Part shown: positions 45,561 to 54,925 of the stretch, one piece after another
Layout of the letters: the number at the start of each line of letters is the position of its first letter
How positions within the stretch are numbered: position 1 is the stretch's first letter
From: Corydoras sp. C115
Taxonomy: Eukaryota > Chordata > Actinopteri > Siluriformes > Callichthyidae
Assembly: GCA_019802505.1 (NCBI GenBank)
Contig: JAFMOC010000043.1
Span: forward strand, 1,624,501-1,688,500
Direction: 5' to 3'
DNA: 64,000 nt
The notes under the pieces: generated by a model
What the model saw: only the letters and a program-made list of their open reading frames with translations
Database searches by the model: none
Told to the model about the DNA's origin: nothing
Translations under genes and position numbers: made by a program

Positions 45561-47041
45561 CAAGAAATCCACAGAACATAGGTTTATTAGAATAAATGCA
45601 GAAAAAATAAAAACAATATAAAATTAGGTCACGTAAAAACAAGATAAAAGATATAAAAACAGTTAAATAAACAACTTTAAAGAACACAATATTCTCTAGA
45701 ACCTGGATGCTAGAACTGTAGTAATAACAGAGGACACAAGCCAAGACAGTGGGATGCAAAACATAAAAATAAAACGAAAGAGGCTAACATCTAAATACAT
45801 GACCTAGACATAATAGCACAGCCACTAAGAAAAATAAAATATAAACAGGCAACATTAAGGTTAGTGGAGAGTTCCTGGCCTAGAACACAATGCTGTGAGG
45901 GTGAGTATTCAGAGTGAACATTTACATAAAACGTTCTGCTGCTGTGTCTGTAAATCATCAGAATCTTTATTTTCAGTTCTATGGGGTTTTTAATTTTCAC
46001 CAGGCTTCATTCCTATAACGAAAACATTTAATACTCCAATCTAACACCTGCCGGAGAAAATTCCAAAGTGCAGCCCAGTTTTTTTCCAGACAGGAACGAA
46101 GGTTTACTGTTACATATTACAATCTAACTGCGGTAACTATGACATCCACACAGTTACTTTCAAGACCTTGTGCTGATGTCATTTTATTTAGATAGCAATA
46201 CGGTAAACATTTAAATGAAGCAATTTATTTTCAATGTCCATCTTTATATCTGACAACTATAACACATGATATAAACTAATTAGCTAACATCTGGTGATAA
46301 TCTGGCTCTTGACTAAAGGCCAAGGAACGTGAGGTTTGACTACTGTGCAAAAGTTTATGTAAAATATGCACTAATAAATTCCAGCCATGGTGTCTGTAAC
46401 ATATCAACTTCATTGCTGGCATGAGGAAATAGTGATGATATTCATGGCAAGAATCTCATAACATCTCAAGTGCATTAGGGAGAATCATAAGAATATCTAA
46501 ATAGTTCAGATACATACCACGTCATCAAAACATTTATAATGTATAATATGATGTACCCTGAAGTAAGTCACTGAATATTGACAGTGACAGAGTGCACAGA
46601 CCTGTGAGGCACTGAGACTGTGATCGGTGCACCTGCCACTGCTCTTATACAAAGGGTATATTGTTTTGATCTGCTCACCTGGATAACACAGGTCTGACAC
46701 AAACCCAAATTCCACGACCCCTTTTTGGGTTTGGCTAGTGTGCTTAGCTTATTTACATACCTCACCACTCGCATTCTTGTACGCCTTGGCACTTTTATCC
46801 TTTCATCAGTCTAAAGCATCAAATATGTGCTCCAGAGCACTTAGATACTGGCATGAGTTTTGGATTTAACTACCATAAATGTTGCTGAAAATAATATGTA
46901 CTGGTTCAATCTGTCAAACTAACAAACCACAATAAACGTACCTAAATGACATGGTTGGTGACACTTTGCTTAAATTCCTTTGGATGACACCTTAACAAGT
47001 AATGTTTCCAGTATTAAATACTATAATACTTATAATGCCAT
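45561..47041. other. Unannotated AT-rich region
   Basis: No recognised repeat; small minus-strand frames (up to 74 codons) are not gene-like. Confidence 0.45.
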
Positions 47042-47310
47042 GTGGCGGCACGGTGGCTTAGTGGTTAGCATGTTCGCCTCTTAGCGCTGGGGTGGAGTTT
47101 CTATGTTCTCCCCGTGAGTTTTCTCCAGGTTCTCTGGCTTTCTCCCACAGTCCACAATCATGGATTTAAGGTGAATTGACTGCTCCAAATTGCCCTATCC
47201 AAATTGTCCCTAGTATGTATGTGTCTTTGTGAAGTAGTGATGAATCCCAGCGATGGATTAATGCCGTTTCCTAGGTGTATCTGCCCATTGCCCCAAATGT
47301 TCATCTCTTT
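47042..47310 (+). repeat. Family A repeat, best-preserved head
   Basis: GTGGCGGCACGGTGGCTTAG, TGGTTAGCATGTTCGCCTCT, GTTCTCCCCGTGAGTTTTCT, CTTTCTCCCACAGTCC, CATGGATTTAAGGTGAATTG and CAGCGATGGATTAATGCCG are in order. The B-box sentence (CAGGTTCGATTCC type) is deleted between TTAGCGCTGGG and GTGGAGTTTC. The tail is degraded. Confidence 0.85.
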
Positions 47311-48869
47311 AACTCCCCAGAGTTAAAGAAAGTGTTATAGAGTATTGCAATACTGAACCGAATCCCCCTCCATAGTAATGGTACAAAGTCATCCTCTCAT
47401 ATCTATTTGACATATATATGGTATTTTGAATGGTTTAAGGTCCTTTTCTATTTTAGCCTGACCCCAAACCCACGAAAAACCTTTGGTATGAACTAAAATA
47501 GAGATTGGAAGCCAGTTTCTCTGGTCCAAAATCAGTGCCTGTCCTCACAAACGCATTTCTGGATCAATGAGCAATTACTCTAACAAACACACTCTGTACT
47601 TTCCATCATCCTTTAAGACACTTATGGTAGCATGACAACTGACAGGAGCATAGTGATGTTTAAATCTGTGGTACCACGCAACATTTAAAACTGTTACTGC
47701 TTCTTCTAATTAAAAAAACTATTTTCATGCAACTGTTGTTCTGCTTAACCACAAGACATTTTTTTGCATGATGGGAGTTCTTTGGTACACATTTCCACCA
47801 ACCACGATTCCTCTCTTAAGATCCCTTCTCTCTTTACTCCATTTCTCCAGCTGTATGGACCCCTTCCCACGAGTGTGGACTTTTCTGCTATCCCTTTGGA
47901 TCCATAAGACATGCTTGAGGTGTGGCGTCAGTAGTGATCTGTCAGCTTTACGACTGCACCATCGCAGTGCCATGCAGCAAATCTGCTTTCCTATACAAAT
48001 AGCTGGGAATCCAGAACCGGAACCAAAAAGTGGGAGTAAGTTCCAACGCTTTTCCGACTCTAAGCCAAACTTAACACATGTCCTGTGTCCTCTGTCCCCA
48101 TTCCTGATTCCTGCTGCTCGCAGTCTGTGCAGTATGAATTATCATACCAAAAAAATGGAATCTGTCAGTCAAAATGGACAAGATCTGGAAAATGGTTCAT
48201 CTTCAGTATGAGGCTGATTCTACAAAAGATAAAATACTTTTCAATCTGTATTAGGATTTTACACGGTGATACGGTGATAGACTGTTGACATGAGTGCTGG
48301 GAAATGAGTGAAATGAGAGAAATGACTGCTGGGACAGACTCTAATGCAGATAAGTGGCATAAGTAGAGGATACACAAGTGGAGTAATAATGAATGACTGT
48401 ATTGGAATTTTGAAGTGTCCTAACTTGAACATTTTTATAACTTATCAGCAAAAAATATGAAAAATTAAAACAAAACAAGAAAAAAGGTACATATATGAAA
48501 TAAAGATATCAATATAGTGATTGTCAAATTCATGAAATAAAAATTTATTTTTAGATTTCATTTTTTCGTAGTGTAATAATAATTATTTTAAGAATATATA
48601 CAACTTATTTCATGAGAAATACTTTAACAACTGCTGATTCTATATACAAACTTTGTCACTACATAAATCTATGATACTCTGTTGTAATGAAACTGTCTGC
48701 AGTCCTGTCATGCCCATCCCAATTGTGAACACAACACTTACAACAAATAAATAAGATTCTACATTCAAGAACATAATAAAAAGAATTACTATTTTTGTGT
48801 GTGTTTTGCCCAGAATGTCTTTGGGGCATTTCAACTCACCACTCACACAGACAACACGTACATACATTA
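47311..48869. other. Unannotated region with a 147-codon frame
   Basis: A plus-strand frame of 147 codons spans 47768-48211 and overlaps an 82-codon minus frame. It has a hydrophobic, leucine-rich start and a serine-rich end, but no domain I recognise and no supporting splice or promoter context. The sequence 48420-48620 is extremely AT-rich. Confidence 0.35.
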
Positions 48870-49022
48870 TATGTGAGCAATTTAGAGCATCCAATCACCT
48901 AATCACCTTAAATTCATGGTTTCGAACTTTGGAAACTATGAAAACTCCACCCAGATTGGGATTAAAACCTGGAACCCCAATGCTGAGAGGCGAATGTGCT
49001 AGCCATTAAACCACTGTACCAC
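48870..49022 (-). repeat. Family A repeat, reverse orientation, head intact
   Basis: GAGCAATTTAGAGCATCCAA, TTAAATTCATGGTTTCGAAC, AACTCCACCCAGATTGGGAT, GAGAGGCGAATGTGCTAGCC and ATTAAACCACTGTACCACCC are the reverse complement of the first half of family A. Confidence 0.8.
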
Positions 49023-49034
49023 CCCTCCATAAGT

Positions 49035-49190
49035 CCATAATGGTTCAGCACTTCCGCCTCACAGCAAGAAGGTCCAGGTGTGGAGAACAAAGGACCGTGC
49101 TGTATGAAGTCTGCACATCCTCCCTGTGTCTGTGTGGGTTTCCTCTGAGGATTTCAGGTTCCTCCCACATTCCATAAGTCATGCAGACAG
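49035..49190 (+). repeat. Family B repeat
   Basis: CTTCCGCCTCACAGCAAGAA, GGTCCAGGTGTGGAGAACAA, CATCCTCCCTGTGTCTGTGT and TTCCTCCCACATTCCATAAG match family B. It starts a dozen bases from the head of an oppositely oriented family A copy. Confidence 0.75.
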
Positions 49191-50290
49191 TCAAACAAGA
49201 GTTACTAAATCACCCAAACTTCTATGACCATATCACTTGTAACTGTTCATGTCAGGAAATAGCTAACCTCCTAAATAAATAAACAAACATTTTTTTTAAT
49301 AAAACCCTGTGTGTGGTCCAAAAGAAGGTCGAGCTCTGTGTCTCTTTAATGGATTTATCCTCATTATATATAACTAGTCAAATTACATCTATTAATATAC
49401 TCCCCCTGGTTTGTATGTGTGCTTATGTCTTGCCATATGTTCACACACTGAGCCCACAAAATATATGCCGGGAGCTCCCTTAACTGGGTATGAATGGGAA
49501 AATTTAGGTAAACAAAGTTAAAACATTTCATAGTGGCTGGCAGTGCATTAATACTCCAGTATGTGGTAATAGCCTCCACAGTAAAAACCTGAGCTAATAA
49601 CAGCAATTACTGCATTTATTGAAAGAGATAGAGTCAACGGTCTGTTTCAGTCTCACGTTTCAAACACCACAGAAAGTCAGTCATAGTGGAAGAAGGATAA
49701 TATGTCTTATAAAAGTAAGCATAGATTCTGAAGTCTCCAACCACAGCAGTGGCGAGCGAATGAAAAATAAGACACTTATGACCCATACAAATTTGTCACA
49801 AAAGATTTGCCACAATTTTCCAGTGTGGTAATGAAAGTCTCCACAGAAAGTTTCTATGGCGGTTTTATTTAAAGCTTGCATTTAAAACCCTCCCAGCTGT
49901 GCCCCTGTCTAAGGTCCAGACTCAGTCTTTATAAAAAGCTTACGGGTTCCGTATGCCATTGTTTAATATGGAAGTAATGCACAGTGTTTAAATTGTACCG
50001 ACTTGCAGCCAGCTTTTATCTCAAGCAGAAAATGATTTTATGGTATACATGCCTGGCAAAAAATATATAAGGGCTCGGTGGACACAGGGAGTTAAAAAAA
50101 TTATTAGTTTCCACAAAATAATGAGTTAGTGATGAAACTGGTTATTTGAAAGTGAACACAGACATGTAATATAATTGTTATTTTTGTTTTAGTTGCTTAA
50201 TTTTTATTACCTACTGTACACATGCTTTTGTTTTAATACAATACTGATGTACATTAACAATATTAGTATAATAATAATAATAATAATAGA
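49191..50290. other. Unannotated AT-rich region
   Basis: No recognised repeat; an ATA trinucleotide run (TAATAATAATAATAATA) lies at about 50270-50288. Confidence 0.45.
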
Positions 50291-50390
50291 TGTTGCAACC
50301 ATTAAATATGAGGGATTATAATATTTGTGGCAAACAATGAATATGAGGGATTATTGAAGTTGTGGCAACCGTTGTTAATAAGGGATAAAC
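50291..50390. repeat. 35-bp tandem repeat, three units
   Basis: Units start at 50291, 50326 and 50361. Each begins TGTKGCAAMC and contains AGGGATTAT or AGGGATAA; units 1 and 2 share AATATGAGGGATTAT. The period is exactly 35 bases; the third unit is about 30 bases and more diverged. Confidence 0.8.
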
Positions 50391-50471
50391 AGAGCATAAA
50401 TCCAAATTAGTAATCTAATTTCGATGGGTGTTTGTGGTTTTCTAACTGTTTGTTACTAGTTATCCCACTTT

Positions 50472-50507
50472 CAGTATTGTCCCTAGTTTCAGTATTAATC
50501 CTAGTTT
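50472..50507. repeat. 18-bp tandem duplication
   Basis: CAGTATTGTCCCTAGTTT is followed immediately by CAGTATTAATCCTAGTTT, 15 of 18 identical. Confidence 0.75.
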
Positions 50508-51064
50508 TACATGTTTATACCTCAAAAGATGTTCAATCCAACAGTTTACTGTTTTATTTTTGTTTTCCTTGAATGTATGTTTGTTCATTACAAATGAAAA
50601 CAAAGTTTGGATCTTTACAAGAGACACACGACTTAATCATTTCCTTTTTGGAATAAAGTCATGAAAACCCAGTGTTGGGACTAAAAAATATCCACTAACT
50701 AACTACAAACAGACAAACAGCATTTTTGACATTCACTAAGAGAGCAAGAAAAAGAATAAAAGGAAAACTGGTCAGTTTAAAAGGGTGAACCATAATCAAC
50801 AGAGAACAGTAAGAGTAATGTTATAGTACTATAGTGCAGTTAATATTAAACCATGGAAAGCCTATAGAAAACCATGTTGAATCAGCGTGAGGGCAAGAAA
50901 ACGAGGGGGAGAAAAAGCAACAGGAAGGATATGGTAATTGCCAGTCTGCTACCTGTGTCATATACATTACTGGCATTCCGAATGGGAGCAGGCTCAAATT
51001 GTGGCCAAACCGCCACACTCTCCCACAGCCTTCTGTAGTCTTTACATTTAGGAGATTACTTCAA
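50508..51064. other. Unannotated sequence
   Basis: No recognised feature. Confidence 0.4.
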
Positions 51065-51065
51065 G

Positions 51066-51102
<37 letters not shown>
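51065..51102. repeat. GT dinucleotide microsatellite
   Basis: About 18 GT units without interruption. Confidence 0.95.
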
Positions 51103-51104
<2 letters not shown>

Positions 51105-51320
51105 AGGTATATATAACTTTGTGGGAACCAAAGCCTGTTTACTCACTCACATGTTGGGACTTCTTATAATTGTGGGAACAGCAAGCTGATCCTCACAATG
51201 TAAATCATTCAGTTTTAAAGTGAAATGGCTATAGTTATGATTAGGTTATCGTTAGTGAAACGTTATAGTTAATGGTGGGGTGGTAGAATTTATAGTTAAA
51301 GGTTTGGGTAAGTCTCTAGG
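51103..51320. repeat. Possible interspersed repeat flanking the microsatellite
   Basis: TTTGTGGGAACCAAAGCCTG, TTGTGGGAACAGCAAG, GATCCTCACAATGTAAAT and GGTTTGGGTAAG resemble a fish repeat in which GT tracts are followed by TTTGTGGGGAC-type sentences and GGTTAGGGTTAGG-type text. The class is unknown to me. Confidence 0.4.
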
Positions 51321-51590
51321 AAATTAAGTCAGTTCCAGAGTAACAGAGAGAAAAACAAAACAAAAAGAGAGAGAAAAATAAAAGGAGTGAGAGAGTGTGT
51401 TTGTGTGTGTGAGGGAGAGTTAGACAAAAGTTCAGATTGATTGAATTCAGGTGTTACATTCAAATCCACTTTCATAGAAGGTGTTTAAAATCAAGCATCT
51501 TGCTACATATTGATAATTATAACTTTAAGCTTAGGAAACAGATTGGGGAAGGCCTTGTGTGGTCTAGTCTAGCATTACTGTGCGCTAGTA
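51321..51590. other. Unannotated sequence
   Basis: A GA- and GT-rich patch lies at 51345-51420. Nothing else recognised. Confidence 0.4.
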
Positions 51591-51645
51591 CAGTGATTCT
51601 AGCTGGTGGGACACTGACACATTTTGGTGGACAACTTGTAAAAAA
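51591..51645 (+). mobile_element. Family H hAT MITE, left end fragment
   Basis: CAGTGATTCTAGCTGGTGGG at 51591 followed by ACACATTTTGGTGGACAAC fits the family H end (CAGNGNTTCTCAACTGGTGG then a GTGGGTC-type word). The matching right end was not found. Confidence 0.5.
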
Positions 51646-52366
51646 ATAAGTAAACTAATATTTTTTTAATAGGCATATATAAGAATACATCTGGGTTTTC
51701 AGGTTGAATTTAAAATTTAGTGCATGTAAAATGTATTTATTAGTAATAGGAAGTGCACAGAATGCAAACGTGTAACTTAAGAGATAAGAAAAATTAGATC
51801 TGCTCACTACATGCATAAGTAGCCTTTGAGATAAAACAATATTAATAGATCAAAATATTAATGAAGGTAAAGCTGCATACATTTAACAAATAACAATACA
51901 GTGATCACTTTTCATATGTCTTAATAATGAGAAATTTACATTGGCTCATTTACATTGTCACAATGAAAAACGTATTTGGTGGTGAGATAATGAAGGGTTA
52001 ATGTTTCAAAGTGTCTTTCTACAAAACATGGGTTAACCACACTCCACGCTCGAAATGCTTCATAAATGAAATGTTGCACTCAGTGTATTTACAGGTTTCT
52101 AATGATGATATTAATTAAGGCTTTTTAGAAACGTATGTTGCATATACAAAGAAGAAGGTGTAATAGAAAGCACTGAGCAAGCTGCTGTTCTGGTACCACT
52201 ATGCCCAATAAACATCACCCAGCCACCCACATCTCTCACCCAAAGCTTTATAACAGGAACAAGAATTTTAACTGGTAGAGGTGACTCCATATTGCCAGCA
52301 TAATCTTCAATATAATAGCGTCAGTCGCACTGTTACAAAATATGTGTAAATAGGCACCAGCAGAAA
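51646..52366. other. Unannotated AT-rich sequence
   Basis: No recognised feature. Confidence 0.45.
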
Positions 52367-52505
52367 CCTGTTCTTTATTGGTCAGTAGTGTCACAGAACA
52401 GATATAATTTGGGTGGTGGATTGGTTATTGTCAGTTCTGCATTGACACTGATGTGGTGAGAGGTTTTAAGTGCAGCAGTGCTGCTGCTGTTTCATTTCTC
52501 TGCCT
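52367..52505 (+). mobile_element. Family P transposon fragment
   Basis: TTCTTTATTGGTCAGTAGTG, ACAGAACAGATATAATTTGG, GTGGTGGATTGGTTATTGTC, GACACTGATGTGGTGAGAGG and GTGCAGCAGTGCTGCTG belong to the left arm of family P. Neither terminus is present. Confidence 0.75.
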
Positions 52506-53658
52506 CTGTGAAACTGCTAACGTAAACCTATTTTCAGTGTGCCCATCAACCACTCGTTCTCTTCTTACTACAGAACTTAGTAAATTAGCATAAACACAAT
52601 GTATATTTTACTTATAAGGTACTGACTTTCAAAAATATAGTAATAAATTATATTTACTTAACGTAGATATGTACATTTATGCTCCACATCTAGCATGAAA
52701 AAAGCAAGCAAATCTGATGTTGGTTATGACTTTGAGAGTCTAATTAAAATCTATGAGGTGGGTTTTATGAGTCACCTTATGTTTACTGCAGGAAAATTGG
52801 AAGTCATGGTCGTTGATTTAACAATTCTCTGTCATCAGCATTTTTCTTTAAGGGTAGTTATTCGATTTAATTTTCCTTCATAAACCAGTTAGGTAGAAAA
52901 AAATACTGGTGGCACTGAGCACAGTGCTAATGAGAATTTGTCAATTAGCCACTGGGGAATGCAATGTGGGCATACAGCTAAGAGATTGGTAGACTGATGG
53001 TCTGTAATTAAACTTGGAGTGGAATGAGATGGACTGGATCTAAAAGGTCAGACTCAACTGCTGTACCTGCCAAAGGTGTTGTGGGTTAAATTAAGCACAA
53101 CGCAAGACAAACAAAGGTGTGTGTGGGATGAGCCCTCTGACGAACCTGCATTACTATTGATAACTACGGAAAGTAAATTACACTAAATTAAAGATAATAG
53201 AACTCTATTTGTAAGCCCATTAATTAGATGCAGAATTTTAACCTTCATGTTAAGTGAAAAAATGCAAAAGTTGTAAAAAATTCAGCTTAAAAAGTTAAGT
53301 TCATTGCCAACTTTTAAACAAATTGCACAAATTATCCAACATATAAGAAAGATTAAAAAAGTCAAGTCAAACGAGAACAAAAACACAGGGTTTGCACTCA
53401 TTGTTTAAATCACTTGACCATCCTTTGATTCCCTAAATACCCCCTTTCCCTGGTTTATCTCAATCTCCACATGCCTGTAGCTATATAGAACCTTTCAGTG
53501 AGACAGAAGGAATGTAACTTTAGCTTTTAAAGGCTTTGGCAGCGGCACCACGCCTGGCCACGTTTAGAGAAGTGAGTGTGGCTGCCGATGTATATCAAAC
53601 CTTATCTTCTGATTATAAATCTGTTCAGAAGTCCTCCAAGATTTGACACTTAGTCTTG
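52506..53658. other. Unannotated AT-rich sequence
   Basis: No recognised repeat or convincing open frame. Confidence 0.45.
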
Positions 53659-53767
53659 CCCCCCCCCCCCCCCCCCCACATAAGAAGTAACTTTTTTTTT
53701 AATCAAAGCTTTACAATACATAATATCTGATAAAGGTCAAATAGTACGTTACAAAAAAAAAAAAAAA
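53659..53767. repeat. Poly(C) and poly(A) runs
   Basis: Nineteen C at 53659-53677, a T-run at about 53691-53699, and fifteen A at 53753-53767. Such runs are error-prone in sequencing, so their exact lengths are uncertain. Confidence 0.9.
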
Positions 53768-54424
53768 GATTCCACTCAAACCCAACTGACAGTCTGTGGA
53801 ATGGGCATTTTGGAAAAGGACTGAACTGACGTCCTTGATGTTTTACAAACTGACACCTAAAGACCATGCACAAATTAAAGTATTTAATTACCTACAGTAT
53901 GTGTCTTTGGGTGTTAAAACCCAAAAACAGGTGCCACTAGGATCCAAGGTAAGATTGAGCAAATTGAAAAAAGCATGTCCTTCAAGCAAAGGGTGTCAAT
54001 TTTTGAATGGCAGTTTAAAGCTTTACCTGTATATTACAAACGTCAGGAAACAGAATCAAAGCACTCCTGCACATTTTATTAGAATGGATGTTAGTTAACA
54101 ATCTGTGAAAATAGGAAATGTGTGATCTTTATGAATGCCTACGGAGTGTGCTTCATGCTCTAGTGCTTGACAGGGTGAGTGAGGTTCTATCAGATGGGAA
54201 TAATCTGCCTCAAAGAGGGGATGAAAGATTTACAATCACTTTCAAATGATCACTTAAAATTCATATCAAACTGAATCAGTTAACGGTGTTATCTGTGCTA
54301 AAAAAAAACAAAAACAAAGATCCATTACCATTTATTCAGTTCCATTAAAAAGTATTAGAACAGTGAGACCAATTCATTAGTTTTTGGATTTGCAATAAGG
54401 ATAAAGATTGTAAAGGCTTTATAT
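53768..54424. other. Unannotated sequence
   Basis: A 100-codon plus-strand frame at 53796-54098 has no recognisable domain. No repeats identified. Confidence 0.4.
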
Positions 54425-54778
54425 CTCGGGTGGCACGGTGGTGTTGTGGTTAGCATGGTCGCCTCTTGGCACTGTGGATTCAGGTTTAAATTCCAATCTG
54501 GATGGAGTTTCCATGTCCTCCCTGTGTGTGGGTTTCCTCCCACAGTTCATAAAAAACATTGATTCAAAGTGAATTGGTTGCTTTATATAGTGTGTGTGTG
54601 TGTGTGTGTGTTAGAGAGAGAGAGAGAGTGAGAGAGAGAGTGAGTGAGTAAGTGCTCAGCGATAGATTGGCCCTGTCCTGGGTGTGTCTGCCCAGGACCC
54701 TGAACTTTCTTCATGATGAACCCCCCACACCCTCCATAACCTCAGCAGAGAATTAAGAAGAAGATAATGAGATGACAA
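54425..54778 (+). repeat. Family A repeat with internal GT/GA expansion
   Basis: GGGTGGCACGGTGGTGTTGT, GGTTAGCATGGTCGCCTCTT, CCATGTCCTCCCTGTGTGTG, TTGATTCAAAGTGAATTGG, then a (GT) stretch at about 54590-54611 and a GAGA stretch to 54645, GGGTGTGTCTGCCCAGGACC and tail GAGAATTAAGAAGAAGATAA. It is near full length and joined tail to tail with the next entry. Confidence 0.85.
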
Positions 54779-54784
54779 TATGAA

Positions 54785-54925
54785 TATTCATTCATTCTCT
54801 TCCGCTTAATCCTATATAAGGGTCGAGGGGGTTCCCCATGCCCATCCAGGGGAGAATGTTTCGGGCGCTGGGCAGATACACCCAGGACAGGGGGCCAATA
54901 TATCACTGGGCACAATATGAATATA
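54785..54925 (-). repeat. Family A repeat tail half, reverse orientation
   Basis: ATTCATTCATTCTCTTCCGC, TTAATCCTATATAAGGGTCG, CCCCATGCCCATCCAGGG, CGGGCGCTGGGCAGATACAC and CCAGGACAGGGGGCCAATAT are the reverse complement of the family A 3' half. The copy is 5' truncated. Confidence 0.85.

Noticed and set aside
50291..50390. CRISPR-like or iteron array
   Set aside because: Only three units without unique spacers, in clearly vertebrate DNA; it is a plain tandem repeat.
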